Source: Neobacillus cucumis
Lineage (GTDB): Bacteria; Bacillota; Bacilli; Bacillales_B; DSM-18226
Length of the DNA stretch: 64,000 nucleotides
Direction of reading: 5' to 3'
Assembly (NCBI RefSeq): GCF_016107705.1
Contig: NZ_JAEHGC010000001.1
Location: 62,001 to 126,000, forward strand
Shown: piece after piece, positions 26,001-34,767 of the stretch
Layout: every line of letters starts with the position of its first letter
Position numbering within the stretch: position 1 is the first letter of the stretch
Notes under the pieces: generated by a model
Seen by the model: the letters and a program-made list of their open reading frames with translations, nothing else
What the model was told of the DNA's origin: nothing
Databases searched by the model: none
Translations under genes and position numbers: made by a program

Positions 26001-26489
26001 TTATTGATGAATAACCACCCGTGTTCCATTTGGAACAGTATCAGCAAGCTGCAGGACATCCCTGTTATACATTCTTACACAGCCATGTGAGACGGCCTTT
26101 CCAATCGAACTTGGATTATTTGTCCCATGGATTCCGTAGCCTTGTTTGGAAAGTGAAAGCCATAAGACTCCAAATGGTCCCCCGGGGTTCATTTGTCGGT
26201 TTACAATCACGAACTCACCTGTTGGAGTATTGGTAAGCATTTTTCCAACAGCAATTGGAAAGATTTTCGCTAACTTTCCATTGTGATATAATGCAAGTCT
26301 TCTTTTACCAACAGAAACATCGATGGAATAAGGAATCGTATATGGGTCAGGCAGTCCTGGAATTTGTACTTTTTGACCTACCTGTAAATGTCCAATTCCG
26401 GGGTTTGCTGCATAGAGTTGATGCAAATTCACCCGATAGTCAGCGGAAATCGACGAAAGTGTTTCACCGCGCTTTACGATATGAATCAT
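26001..26489 (-). CDS. ykuD: L,D-transpeptidase with LysM domain
   Basis: A 162-aa protein that follows B. subtilis YkuD closely in length and motifs. An N-terminal LysM ([20 protein letters not shown], then [11 protein letters not shown]) binds peptidoglycan. The catalytic domain has [20 protein letters not shown] with the active Cys, and RMYNRDV after it. It makes 3-3 crosslinks in peptidoglycan and is resistant to most penicillins in the family. In B. subtilis ykuD is expressed late in sporulation. GGTGGGAAGTC precedes the ATG. Confidence 0.9.
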   Translation of the reverse strand: MIHIVKRGETLSSISADYRVNLHQLYAANPGIGHLQVGQKVQIPGLPDPYTIPYSIDVSVGKRRLALYHNGKLAKIFPIAVGKMLTNTPTGEFVIVNRQMNPGGPFGVLWLSLSKQGYGIHGTNNPSSIGKAVSHGCVRMYNRDVLQLADTVPNGTRVVIHQ

Positions 26490-26534
26490 GACTTCCCACC
26501 TTTTTAATTCATAAATCTTATATGTGAACTTTGA

Positions 26535-26660
26535 GAATTGTCCAGCTCCAGCGCCTAGCCCCTCGAGGATGCTTCGGACCTGCCAATGAAGTCAAAGAAC
26601 GACTTCACCGACAAGGTCCTCCAGCACTTGCCGGGGCTGAACAAGGCGCTTCCACTTTTC
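26535..26660. repeat. dispersed palindromic intergenic repeat (REP-like)
   Basis: The stretch starts GTCCAGCTCCAGCGCCTAGC and ends GGGGCTGAACAAGGCGCTT. Its ends pair (GCGCCT..AGCCCC with GGGGCT..AGGCGC). Inner parts pair too (GGACCT/AGGTCC; GAAGTC/GACTTC around AAAGAAC). I recognise it as a GC-rich repeat seen in many Bacillaceae intergenic regions. It sits within the 5' extension of the LysR frame, which argues that the extension is not coding. Confidence 0.7.
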
Positions 26661-26767
26661 TTATTAGCATATGCCCGGACAAGTTTGCCGTTGCCAACAT
26701 TAGAGGCAGAAGCTATTATGAACTTTACTATTCAATCGATATAATAAGTCCAGAGGAGGTATTAAAA

Positions 26768-27661
26768 ATGGATATACGTCAGTTAAAATATTTTTTGGAA
26801 ATTGCCAAACACAAAAGTATTACAAAGGCAGCAGAATCTCTCCATGTTTCACAGCCGGCCCTTAGTAAAATGATGAAAGGCCTTGAAGAGGAGCTCGGCA
26901 TTCCACTCATCATTCGCTCAAATAAAACAAGTGATATCACAGACGCAGGCTTAATTGTCATGGAGTATGCTCAGAAAATGCTGCTGTTAATGGATGAAAT
27001 GTCTACAACCCTTAATGATATGACCAATCTATCAAGAGGGCAAATTCACATCGGCATCCCTCCTATCATTGGCAGTCTCTTTTTTCCAAAAGTCTTGGCA
27101 AAATTCCACAAAACCTACCCGAATGTACATATCAATATAACTGAATATGGGGGAGCAAGAGTCGTAAAAAGTATTGAAGAGGGAGAGTTTGAATTAGGAG
27201 TGGCAGTCCTTCCTGTTTCAGAAAAAGATTTTGATCTGTATCCAATTGTCGAGGAGGAATTGAAATTATTAGTTCATTATGATCATCCCTTTGCAGATCG
27301 TGAAATGGTACACCTCCATGAATTAAAAGATGAGGAATTTATTTTTTACAGTGAGGAATTCGCTTTGCATCAATTCGTCCGTGATGAATGTATTAATCAA
27401 GGCTTCGAACCGAAAATATTATATAAAAGCTCTCAATGGGATTTTATGTCGGAAATGGTTGCGGCCAATTTAGGCGTAACCGCCCTTCCCGATTCTATTT
27501 GTCACCGTGTCCTTAATCCTGAAATTAAAATTATAAAACTGCGCCCAGTCATTCCGTGGAAGCTAGCCGTGATTACGAAAAAAGGGCGTTATATATCATA
27601 CGCCTCTCGAACCTTTATAAATTTTATTCTCAGTGCAAAGCAGCTGTTTCATTATAACTAA
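26768..27661 (+). CDS. LysR family regulator, probable CidR
   Basis: A 297-aa LysR protein. The HTH is at residues 1-60 (MDIRQLKYFLEIAKHKSITK, AAESLHVSQPALSKMMKGLE) and the effector domain begins near residue 90. The frame extends upstream to 26531 through a dispersed repeat, but ATG 26768 has GAGGAGG before it and gives the normal LysR length. It precedes a cidAB pair in the same direction, as ywbI precedes ywbH-ywbG in B. subtilis. It probably activates that pair in response to acetate or overflow metabolism. Confidence 0.85.
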   Translation: MDIRQLKYFLEIAKHKSITKAAESLHVSQPALSKMMKGLEEELGIPLIIRSNKTSDITDAGLIVMEYAQKMLLLMDEMSTTLNDMTNLSRGQIHIGIPPIIGSLFFPKVLAKFHKTYPNVHINITEYGGARVVKSIEEGEFELGVAVLPVSEKDFDLYPIVEEELKLLVHYDHPFADREMVHLHELKDEEFIFYSEEFALHQFVRDECINQGFEPKILYKSSQWDFMSEMVAANLGVTALPDSICHRVLNPEIKIIKLRPVIPWKLAVITKKGRYISYASRTFINFILSAKQLFHYN

Positions 27662-27764
27662 AAGTAATGCATCTGATTCCAAATATGTATTTTACGAATA
27701 ACTAACTTCATCGTAACATTACCTAGTAATAACAAATGATGCTTTTTCAAGGAAGGTTGTTAGG

Positions 27765-28133
27765 ATGAAACTACTGAAAATTTGTTTACAAATCGCATGT
27801 ATTTATTTATTTCTTATACTTGGAATGGCAATCAAGTCGGTTATCCACGGCCCCATTCCAGCATCCATGATTGGCTTAATCCTATTATTTATCGCATTAA
27901 AGCTAAAAGTGATAAAACTTGAGTGGATTGAACAAGGCGGAAAATGGCTGCTCGCCGAATTGCTGCTCTTTTTTGTTCCATCTGCTGTAGGAGTAGTGAA
28001 TTATAAAGAAATCATGGGCATTGAAGGGATTGAAACGATTGCTTTAATCATTTTTAGTACGATTATCGTTATGGGAACAACCGCATTTGTTTCTGAAAAA
28101 ATCTATAATCATAGAAGAAGTGATGCGCTATGA
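27765..28133 (+). CDS. cidA: CidA/LrgA family holin-like protein
   Basis: A 122-aa membrane protein with four predicted helices and a charged end. The family hallmarks are KSVIHGPIPASMIGLILLFI and FFVPSAVGVVNY. It overlaps the next gene by 4 bases (ATGA), which implies translational coupling. CidA/LrgA proteins affect murein hydrolase activity and cell lysis; recent work links the LrgAB type to pyruvate uptake. Confidence 0.88.
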   Translation: MKLLKICLQIACIYLFLILGMAIKSVIHGPIPASMIGLILLFIALKLKVIKLEWIEQGGKWLLAELLLFFVPSAVGVVNYKEIMGIEGIETIALIIFSTIIVMGTTAFVSEKIYNHRRSDAL

Positions 28134-28825
28134 AAATTATTTTTTTCACAGCGATTACGTATATACTTTATTGCTTTTCTAAAAAGGCTTACGTGAAATG
28201 GACTTTTCCATTATTCCATCCATTATTGATTGCGCCGCTTGCATTAATTGGACTAATTAAAATCATGCATGTTTCCGCAGATGCCTATTTAGCGTCTACG
28301 AATATTCTTACTTATATGCTTGGACCAGCAACAGTTGCTTTTGCAATCCCGATCTATAAGCATTATCCTTTGATAAAAAAATATATTGGAAACATCTTAA
28401 TCAGTATTACAACCGGATGTTTGATCGCCATTTTTTCTTCATTGGGGCTTTCTAAACTTATTCATTTAAATTCAGATTTTGTTGTAAGTATCCTGCCAAG
28501 ATCCATTACGACACCTATTGCCATTGAAGTATCAAAGGAAATCGGCGGACTGCCTACTTTAACAACCGTTTTTGTCATATTGACTGGAGTAGTTGGTGGT
28601 GTTGTGGGCCCGATGGTGATGAAGGGATTATCGATAAAAACGCCTATTGCCAAAGGTCTTGCACTTGGAATGGCTGCACATGGTGCTGGAACGAATAAAG
28701 CGATGGAATATGGTGAACAAGAAGGAACCTTTTCAACACTTGCAATGATTTTTGCTGCTTGGATTACCCTGATTTTTGGCTTTTCCCTCATTCCTGTATT
28801 AATGAACTTTATCCATTTACAATAA
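28130..28825 (+). CDS. cidB: CidB/LrgB family membrane protein
   Basis: A 231-aa protein with about seven membrane helices. Conserved LrgB blocks are LGPATVAFAIPIYKH, LPRSITTPIAIEVSKEIGG and GLALGMAAHGAGTNKAMEYG. It works with the CidA-like partner encoded immediately upstream. Confidence 0.9.
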   Translation: MKIIFFTAITYILYCFSKKAYVKWTFPLFHPLLIAPLALIGLIKIMHVSADAYLASTNILTYMLGPATVAFAIPIYKHYPLIKKYIGNILISITTGCLIAIFSSLGLSKLIHLNSDFVVSILPRSITTPIAIEVSKEIGGLPTLTTVFVILTGVVGGVVGPMVMKGLSIKTPIAKGLALGMAAHGAGTNKAMEYGEQEGTFSTLAMIFAAWITLIFGFSLIPVLMNFIHLQ

Positions 28826-28860
28826 AAAACTGCCTTTCAAATGGTCGAAAGGCAGTTTTT
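28824..28860. terminator. bidirectional terminator between cidB and the aminotransferase
   Basis: AAAAACTGCCTTTC/GAAAGGCAGTTTTT stem between converging genes. Confidence 0.9.
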
Positions 28861-28870
28861 CCGATTTAAA

Positions 28871-30376
28871 TCAATCACTTAACCGGAACAGTGGTGCCAT
28901 ATCCTCGCGAATATGGTGTATATAGAAATAGTCATTACTCGCCGGATCGTAAACATAATCCTTTTTCCAAACCTCGATATTCGCAATAATTTCTTTTATT
29001 GCATGAATAAACAACCAAATTTCCTCATTTGTCATAATCGGATGCAAGGAAAATCGGACCCAGCCAGGTTTTGTTGATAGATCTCCATGGTTAATTTTAT
29101 CTGTTATTTGCTTTGAAGCAGGTTGATCAATCTGATATAAATAATGGCCATATGTTCCGGCACATGAGCATCCACCCCGGACCTGAAAGCCAAAACGGTC
29201 ATTCAGCAAACGAACAATTAAATTATAATGGATATTTTCAATGTAAAAAGAAATAATTCCTAAACGGTTTTTTAAATGACCGTCTAATATGTGAAAGGTT
29301 GGAATTTTTTCAAGCTGTGGTAATAGGATTCCAAGCAGCTCTTTTTCTCTTTTTAATATATTTCCAACGCCCATTTGATCTTTTAAATTCACGCAAAGGG
29401 CTGTGCGAATTGCTTGCAAAATCCCAGGTGTTCCTCCATCCTCTCTGAGTTCAATATCTGGATAATAATGATGCTCCCCCCAAGGATTGGTCCATAGTAC
29501 AGTTCCTCCCCCCGGATGGTCCGGTACCTGATTTGAATAAAGCCTTGAATCAAAAACTAATACCCCGCTTGTTCCCGGCCCTCCTAAAAACTTATGCGGC
29601 GAGAAAAATATCGCATCTAACTTTTCTAAAGGATCTTCCGGATGCATATCGATTTTGACATACGGTGCAGATGCAGCAAAATCGATAAAACATAATCCTC
29701 CATGTTGATGCATGATTTTTGCTAATTGATGATAGGGGGTTTGAATTCCCGTAACATTCGAACAAGCCGTAAAAGACCCTATTTTCAATGGACGTTCACG
29801 ATATTTCTGGAGAAGCTCCTCCAATTGCGGAACATCAATCTCTCCGGTTGAGCTAGGTTCTAAAATGACAACCTCCCCGATGGTCTCAAGCCACGTAGTC
29901 TGATTTGAATGATGCTCCATATGGGTGATAAAAATAACGGGGCGCTCTTTTTCAGGAATTTGCAAATACCCTCTTAACTGTTCGGGGACCCGCAACCCTA
30001 AGATTCTCTGAAATTTATTCATAACTGAGGTCATCCCAAAGCCATCAAGAATAAGCGAATCCCGTTCATCCGCATTTACATGCTCTTTTATAATCTTTTT
30101 TGATTGTTTATAGATAGCGGTCATCATTAAACTCGTTGTATTGGACTCAGTATGGGTATTTGCCATAAATGGTCCAAATACCTCAGATATTTTCCGTTCG
30201 ATTGGACGGTAAAGACGCCCGCTTGCCGTCCAGTCCGTATAAATGATTTGCTTTTTTCCATAGGGCGTTTCATATTCATGATTGATTCCGATCACTTGAG
30301 AACGAAATCTTTGAAAATATTCCTCCAGGTTTTCTGGCAGTGTATAGGTTTTACTGCCGATCATGGCGGTGATCAT
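28871..30376 (-). CDS. class V aminotransferase / cysteine desulfurase-like PLP enzyme
   Basis: A 501-aa PLP enzyme of fold type I. The PLP Lys is in FFSPHKFLGGPGTSGV. Upstream lie THMEHHSNQTTWLE (SufS-like 'EHHSN' substrate loop) and the PLP Asp in CFIDFAASAPY. A RGGCSCAGTY near residue 420 resembles the catalytic Cys loop of SufS/CsdA desulfurases. It is about 90 residues longer than SufS and has an extra C-terminal segment, and there is no SufU or scaffold gene nearby. Start ATG 30376 fits AGGAG better than GTG 30385. Substrate uncertain. Confidence 0.75.
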   Translation of the reverse strand: MITAMIGSKTYTLPENLEEYFQRFRSQVIGINHEYETPYGKKQIIYTDWTASGRLYRPIERKISEVFGPFMANTHTESNTTSLMMTAIYKQSKKIIKEHVNADERDSLILDGFGMTSVMNKFQRILGLRVPEQLRGYLQIPEKERPVIFITHMEHHSNQTTWLETIGEVVILEPSSTGEIDVPQLEELLQKYRERPLKIGSFTACSNVTGIQTPYHQLAKIMHQHGGLCFIDFAASAPYVKIDMHPEDPLEKLDAIFFSPHKFLGGPGTSGVLVFDSRLYSNQVPDHPGGGTVLWTNPWGEHHYYPDIELREDGGTPGILQAIRTALCVNLKDQMGVGNILKREKELLGILLPQLEKIPTFHILDGHLKNRLGIISFYIENIHYNLIVRLLNDRFGFQVRGGCSCAGTYGHYLYQIDQPASKQITDKINHGDLSTKPGWVRFSLHPIMTNEEIWLFIHAIKEIIANIEVWKKDYVYDPASNDYFYIHHIREDMAPLFRLSD

Positions 30377-30451
30377 CTGCTTCACCTCTCCTCTATCTGT
30401 TAATCAATATATGCAAGGTGAAGGAATGCGGGTTCAAGTTCTTATACATCA

Positions 30452-30484
30452 TAAAAAGCAGCTTTATTTCGTAAAAGCTGCTTC
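30452..30484 (-). terminator. terminator of the coiled-coil protein gene
   Basis: AAGCAGCTTT/AAAGCTGCTT stem with TTTTTATG after it on the minus strand. Confidence 0.75.
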
Positions 30485-30503
30485 CATCGGGATATCTTCT
30501 TAC

Positions 30504-30851
30504 CTATGAAACATTCAATTTAGCTGATTCTTTCCGAGTGACTTCATCAATTTTTTGGATAAACATTTGAAAAACCTTTCGTTTCTCTTCAAGATCTCGT
30601 ATGTACACCTTAAGTTGGTTATAACTTTCCTCAAAAGGTTTATGGTACATTTGCCGAATACTTTCGATGATCTCCTCATTTACCGTTGATTGAATCACTT
30701 GTTTCGTAATGTTGTATTTATATGAATATACCTTTAACTCTTGCGCTACCTCTTCATATTCTTTGTCGATTTCACCAAGGAAATTGGATATATCCTCTTT
30801 CCAGTCTTCCAATGATTTTTGTAAATAGGATTTTACTAGTGTCTCTTCCAT
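30504..30851 (-). CDS. helical protein of unknown function (115 aa)
   Basis: A 115-aa acidic, probably all-alpha protein. The segments YEEVAQELKVYSYKYNITKQ and YNQLKVYIRDLEEKRKVFQM look like coiled coil. No signal peptide, Cys or known motif. A promoter-like TATAAGG and a GGTGGTTTT ribosome site lie upstream. It is divergent from the glycine-riboswitch locus. Not recognised. Confidence 0.6.
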   Translation of the reverse strand: MEETLVKSYLQKSLEDWKEDISNFLGEIDKEYEEVAQELKVYSYKYNITKQVIQSTVNEEIIESIRQMYHKPFEESYNQLKVYIRDLEEKRKVFQMFIQKIDEVTRKESAKLNVS

Positions 30852-31023
30852 AAAACCACCGCCTTATAGTCTTATCTATTAGTATAGCGGTGTTTGTTTA
30901 CATAATAATTTCTGTCCGTTTACAATATAATTATTTTTAAATCAACAAAGACTTAACAAATTGTTAACATTTTTTTCATCCGTTTTTAATCGTTTCCGGT
31001 TATTATCTTTATTGTAGGTCAAA

Positions 31024-31103
31024 GTTGTCCGGGCTTAAAATACTCTGGTTAGGAGTTCACATGTTGGAGTGAGTTTTTGGCTATGATGCTAAGCTCGAAC
31101 AAC
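31024..31103. other. stem-enclosed element of unknown role
   Basis: 31024-31036 and 31091-31103 can pair at 12 of 13 positions (one mismatch, one G-U). They enclose ~54 bases with two smaller hairpins (31042-31045/31053-31056 and 31058-31060/31069-31071). It lies upstream of the glycine-riboswitch promoter, so it is not part of that leader. It could be a small RNA or operator-type DNA; neither strand could be assigned. Confidence 0.35.
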
Positions 31104-31132
31104 GGCCACACAAATTCTACATATTTTTCTTA

Positions 31133-31161
31133 TTGACTGAAATCTTTTTCCTTGATAAGAT
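31133..31161 (+). promoter_or_regulatory. promoter of the glycine-riboswitch operon
   Basis: TTGACT (31133-31138), a 17-base spacer and TAAGAT (31156-31161). Confidence 0.75.
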
Positions 31162-31214
31162 TTGTTTAATTCAATATAGCAGGCTATGATGGTTGTGGAT
31201 CACACTATAACCGG

Positions 31215-31352
31215 AGCAGCTTCTGGAGAGACCGCGCATTTGCGGCGCCGAAGGATTCACAATCTCAGGCAAAAGGACAGAAGAGAAAGTTGTACATAAA
31301 ACTACACACTCTTCTTTTACCGTGAGATTGGATCTATCCAATCTTTTTTTTA
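31215..31352 (+). ncRNA. single-aptamer glycine riboswitch with terminator
   Basis: The conserved gcvT-element core is clear: GGAGAGACC, GGCGCCGAAGGA, and CTCAGGCAAAAGGACAG. P1 is CTTCTG (31220-31225) with CAGAAG (31278-31283). Downstream AGAAGAG and CTCTTCT (near 31280 and 31308) could pair as the short 'ghost' partner of singlet riboswitches and compete with P1. The expression platform is a perfect AGATTGGAT/ATCCAATCT terminator (31325-31344) with T8. The following genes encode an ACT protein and a UPF0210 protein. Glycine is expected to turn them on. Confidence 0.9.
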
Positions 31353-31375
31353 TTTTATTCATAGAGGTGGAAGAA

Positions 31376-31651
31376 ATGGAGCGAAGACGAGCAGTTGTAA
31401 GTGTAATTGGAAAGGATCAGGTAGGAATTATTTCAAAGGTAACAACCATTCTTGCAAACAACAACATGAACATTCTTGATATCAGCCAAACGATTCTACA
31501 GGATTTTTTCACCATGATGATGATTATTGATGTTACCGAAAAGGTAAATTTAAATAGATTAAGGGATGAATTGACCCTTGCCGGTGAAGATATGGGATTA
31601 AAAATCAACATTCAGCTTGAGGAAATTTTTCAAGCGATGCACCGCGTGTAA
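31376..31651 (+). CDS. ACT domain protein (UPF0237)
   Basis: A 91-aa single ACT domain: RAVVSVIGKDQVGIISKVTT, then ILANNNMNILDISQTILQDF and FTMMMIIDV. It resembles GcvR-type ACT proteins that sense glycine or other amino acids. ATG 31376 with GAGGTGG upstream is the real start; the longer frame reads through the riboswitch terminator. It is 18 bases from the UPF0210 gene. The pair UPF0237-UPF0210 is a conserved neighbour set in Firmicutes. Confidence 0.88.
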   Translation: MERRRAVVSVIGKDQVGIISKVTTILANNNMNILDISQTILQDFFTMMMIIDVTEKVNLNRLRDELTLAGEDMGLKINIQLEEIFQAMHRV

Positions 31652-31669
31652 AAGGGAGAGATCATTATT

Positions 31670-33031
31670 ATGACAATTGCAATGGATGAAATCCTACAGA
31701 CGATTCGCATGGTTCAAATGGAAAATCTCGACATTCGTACAGTAACGATGGGCATCAGCCTCCGGGATTGTGCCGATTCCGATTTTGAAAAAATGAATCA
31801 GCGAGTCTATGAAAAAATTACAAAATATGCACAAAACTTAAGAGAAGTGGCCGAGGAAACCGAGAAGGAATTTGGAATCCCAATCATAAATAAAAGAATT
31901 TCCATAACGCCGATTGCTGAAATTCTCGGCAATGCCACGGTGGAACAAACTATAGAGCTAGCGAAAACGCTTGACAAAGCGGCCAAACAATTGGGAATTG
32001 ATTTTATCGGCGGCTTTTCTGCCCTTGTCCATAAAGGAACATCAAAGGGGGACGAAACATTGTTAAAGGCCCTTCCGGAAGCACTGAGTGTAACGGAGCG
32101 TGTTTGCTCTTCAGTTTCGGTTGCAACCACCCGTACAGGGATTAATATGGATGCCGTTAGAGAAATGGGATTTATTATTAAAGAGGCGGCCGAAAGAACG
32201 AAGGATCAAAACGGGATTGCCTGTGCTAAGTTAGTGGTCTTTTGTAATCCTGTAGAGGACAACCCTTTCATGGCAGGTGCCTTTCACGGTGCCGGCGAAG
32301 GGGAAGCTGTTATCAATGTTGGCGTAAGTGGTCCAGGTGTAGTCTTAAATGCGTTGAAGCGCTTTCCAGATGCAGATCTTGGTGAGGTTTCCGAAATCAT
32401 CAAGAAAACAGCCTTTAAAATTACTCGTGCCGGTGAGCTGATAGGCAGAGTGGTAGCCAACCGGCTTGGAATTCCTTTTGGGATAATGGATTTGTCATTG
32501 GCGCCAACCAATGCATTAAATGATAGTGTTGCCGAAATTCTTGAAGAGATTGGACTCGAACGAGTGGGAACGCACGGGACGATTGCAGCACTTGCACTAA
32601 TGAATGATGCTGTGAAAAAGGGCGGTGCCATGGCGAGCTCTTATGTAGGTGGATTAAGCGGCGCTTTTATCCCCGTCAGCGAAGATAACGGGATGATTCG
32701 CGGTATTATCGATGGCGCACTAAATTTATCGAAGCTTGAAGCGATGACTTGCGTATGTTCTGTTGGTCTAGACATGATTGCGATAACAGGCGATGCAGCT
32801 CCTTCAACTCTTTCAGCAATGATTGCGGATGAAGCTGCCATCGGGATGATCAATAAGAAAACGACCGCCGTCCGGGTAATTCCGGTTCCGGGAAAAAAGG
32901 AAGGCGAAATGGTCGAATTCGGCGGCCTCCTTGGCAGAGCACCTGTCATCGGGGTGAACCCATTTAGCTCCCAAAAACTGATTAATCGCGGAGGAAGAAT
33001 CCCAGCTCCGCTGCAGGCACTGATTAATTAA
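31670..33031 (+). CDS. PFL-like UPF0210 (DUF711) family protein
   Basis: A 453-aa protein of the UPF0210/DUF711 family. Conserved stretches include [57 protein letters not shown] and [17 protein letters not shown]. Its structure class is related to pyruvate-formate-lyase-like barrels, but no reaction is established. Riboswitch control and the ACT partner point to glycine metabolism or stress. AAGGGAGAG precedes the ATG. Confidence 0.9.
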   Translation: MTIAMDEILQTIRMVQMENLDIRTVTMGISLRDCADSDFEKMNQRVYEKITKYAQNLREVAEETEKEFGIPIINKRISITPIAEILGNATVEQTIELAKTLDKAAKQLGIDFIGGFSALVHKGTSKGDETLLKALPEALSVTERVCSSVSVATTRTGINMDAVREMGFIIKEAAERTKDQNGIACAKLVVFCNPVEDNPFMAGAFHGAGEGEAVINVGVSGPGVVLNALKRFPDADLGEVSEIIKKTAFKITRAGELIGRVVANRLGIPFGIMDLSLAPTNALNDSVAEILEEIGLERVGTHGTIAALALMNDAVKKGGAMASSYVGGLSGAFIPVSEDNGMIRGIIDGALNLSKLEAMTCVCSVGLDMIAITGDAAPSTLSAMIADEAAIGMINKKTTAVRVIPVPGKKEGEMVEFGGLLGRAPVIGVNPFSSQKLINRGGRIPAPLQALIN

Positions 33032-33045
33032 AACAAAATGGATGA

Positions 33046-33115
33046 GGGTCCGACAATTGTTGGAGATGTTCTCCTATTGTCGTTTGACCCTCTCCTATTG
33101 TCGGATACCTCTCCT
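33046..33115. repeat. short interspersed CTCCTATTGTCG repeats
   Basis: CTCCTATTGTCG occurs at 33071 and 33092, and CTCCT again at 33111 (spacing 21 and 19). An inverted relative (GTCCGACAATTGTTGGAG) is at 33048-33065, giving a hairpin around ATGTT. Similar arrays occur in Bacillus intergenic DNA; role unknown. There is no U tract, so it is a poor terminator. Confidence 0.5.
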
Positions 33116-33121
33116 AAAAAT

Positions 33122-33946
33122 CTAATTAAACGATGGCTTCCTCAAAGAGCAATTTGTGCTTTCGGCTTGAAGCTCAGGAGCGAATTCCGCTAATTTTTTC
33201 ACGAAATAGCAGGTCTCCGGAAAATGATGCTCCAAAAACCGTAAAGTCGTTTTATTTAAGATCCGGTCTCCTTGATATTTTTCAACCACCGACCTTATAT
33301 ACCCATTCATTTCAATAACCGTCTTTCCTACCTCCAATGCCAATTCTCTCTGTCTAGGAAACCCTTGCTCTGTAAATCTTAAAAACCCTTTTACATGATG
33401 GTTTTGTAAAATAAACATTTGAAATCTCTGTGCATATAGGTCTGTTTGCCGATCAACCGCTAACTCTATTGGATCTGTGACATTTCTTAATAAAATAATA
33501 TGGCCAAGCTGATCCTCCAGCCATAAATCCAATAATTGGTCTAAACCCAGCGAAACCGGCTCCTGTCCATTTACATAAAAGGATAGCAACCGCAAATACT
33601 CTTGATTTTCATTTAGCGTGCCGTTCAAATAAGTAGGAGATAAATTAAGATTGATCTCGTTTTTTATCCGCAAATTTTGCAAATGGCCTTCAAAACGGTA
33701 ATACTCATATGCGACTGGATAGGCTTGTTTAGCAAACGAAATTAACTCACTAGAACGATAATCCAACGCCGGATTAATTTTTCCAAGACTCGTTTCTAAA
33801 TTAGCAAATGATTGAATAAACCTTTTTGCTATCGAAATTTCCTGTACTTGTTCCACTGATAAATGGTCCCGTACAAAAATCGCATGATCATAAAGAATTT
33901 CAGTCCAAAATAAATGTTCTTCCCACACACTGATTGTAGCAGCCAT
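33122..33946 (-). CDS. DUF2935 domain protein
   Basis: A 274-aa helical protein with two hemerythrin-like four-helix halves. It shows the DUF2935 spacing of acidic and His residues: WEEHLFWTEILYDHAIF at the start, YYRFEGHLQNL, LWLEDQLGHIILLRN and FLEHHFPETCYF. Such Glu/His placement suggests a metal-binding bundle. GTG 33952 is also open, but GGGAGGG fits ATG 33946. Function unknown. Confidence 0.8.
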   Translation of the reverse strand: MAATISVWEEHLFWTEILYDHAIFVRDHLSVEQVQEISIAKRFIQSFANLETSLGKINPALDYRSSELISFAKQAYPVAYEYYRFEGHLQNLRIKNEINLNLSPTYLNGTLNENQEYLRLLSFYVNGQEPVSLGLDQLLDLWLEDQLGHIILLRNVTDPIELAVDRQTDLYAQRFQMFILQNHHVKGFLRFTEQGFPRQRELALEVGKTVIEMNGYIRSVVEKYQGDRILNKTTLRFLEHHFPETCYFVKKLAEFAPELQAESTNCSLRKPSFN

Positions 33947-34001
33947 AAACACAATCCCTCCCCTATCTAAAGCATATTCCGCGTTTGTCCCATTAAAACC
34001 C

Positions 34002-34029
34002 TAAAAAAACGATTACGATTTTCGTAACC
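34002..34029 (-). terminator. probable terminator of the deacetylase gene
   Basis: GGTTACG/CGTAATC stem followed on the minus strand by TTTTTTTAGGG. Confidence 0.6.
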
Positions 34030-34032
34030 GCC

Positions 34033-34767
34033 TTAATCCATATTTACAATTTTTGCAAAATCGTCTAATGATGTGGAATATTTGATATATGTCCTTGGCA
34101 GAAGATAGTGTTCGTTTTCAATTCCTTGTTTGATATAAGGACCAGGAGTTGTAGTTAATCCAAAAAGATAATAATTTTTTGTCTCCGTCACAACCCTAGG
34201 ATTAAAATTCCCGAAAGGATAGGAAATCGCGATCACTTCTTTATCAGTTATTTTTTCTAATGCCCTTTTCGAATCTCTTAATTCTGAGTCCAGCTTTTCT
34301 GTTTTCGTCAAATCTGGATGGGTCGCGGTATGGGACTGGATAGAAATCAAACCGGATTTAGAGAGCGTTTTTAAATCATTTGACGATAAACGGTTCGTGC
34401 GGCCAATAAAATCCGTGATGATAAAAAAGGTACCAGCTGGTTTAAACTGATTGGTTTGAAGTTTTTGAAAGACTTTTAAGGCAGTCAAATTATTTTTATA
34501 GCCATCATCAAATGTGAGGAAAATCGGCTTCTTAACAAGATCAATATTCTGCCATTGCTCAAACGTTAATAAGGTAAATCCATGGTCCCGCAAATATCCA
34601 ATTTGCTTTTCGAAATTCTCTGGGGTTACATATAATTCCTTTTGACCGTGTCCTGTAAATTCTGCAATGGAATGATAGACTAAGATGGGTACCTTCTTTT
34701 GTGCAAACACTTCTGCCGGACAACTGATAAGCAGAAATCCAAAGATAAGAACTAATAATTTATACAT
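34033..34767 (-). CDS. secreted polysaccharide deacetylase
   Basis: A 244-aa NodB-type carbohydrate esterase 4. A signal peptide ends near residue 22 (MYKLLVLIFGFLLISCPAEV..FA). Motif 1 is FLTFDDGYKNN with the catalytic/metal Asp pair. Motif 2 is IQSHTATHPDL, giving the two metal His residues. AISYPFGNF is motif 3. It should remove acetyl groups from a cell-wall or surface polysaccharide. ATG 34767 with AGAGAGGAA upstream is preferred over the longer frame because it places the signal peptide at the N-terminus. Confidence 0.85.
   Translation of the reverse strand: MYKLLVLIFGFLLISCPAEVFAQKKVPILVYHSIAEFTGHGQKELYVTPENFEKQIGYLRDHGFTLLTFEQWQNIDLVKKPIFLTFDDGYKNNLTALKVFQKLQTNQFKPAGTFFIITDFIGRTNRLSSNDLKTLSKSGLISIQSHTATHPDLTKTEKLDSELRDSKRALEKITDKEVIAISYPFGNFNPRVVTETKNYYLFGLTTTPGPYIKQGIENEHYLLPRTYIKYSTSLDDFAKIVNMD

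Noticed and set aside
26531..26767. N-terminal extension of the LysR protein
   Set aside because: The extension is encoded by a dispersed repeat. ATG 26768 has a strong ribosome site and gives the standard LysR N-terminus.
31024..31103. A second glycine aptamer or a purine-type riboswitch
   Set aside because: It lies upstream of the glycine-operon promoter and lacks the conserved bases of either class.
31322..31375. N-terminal extension of the ACT protein
   Set aside because: These codons lie in the riboswitch terminator; GAGGTGG before ATG 31376 marks the start.
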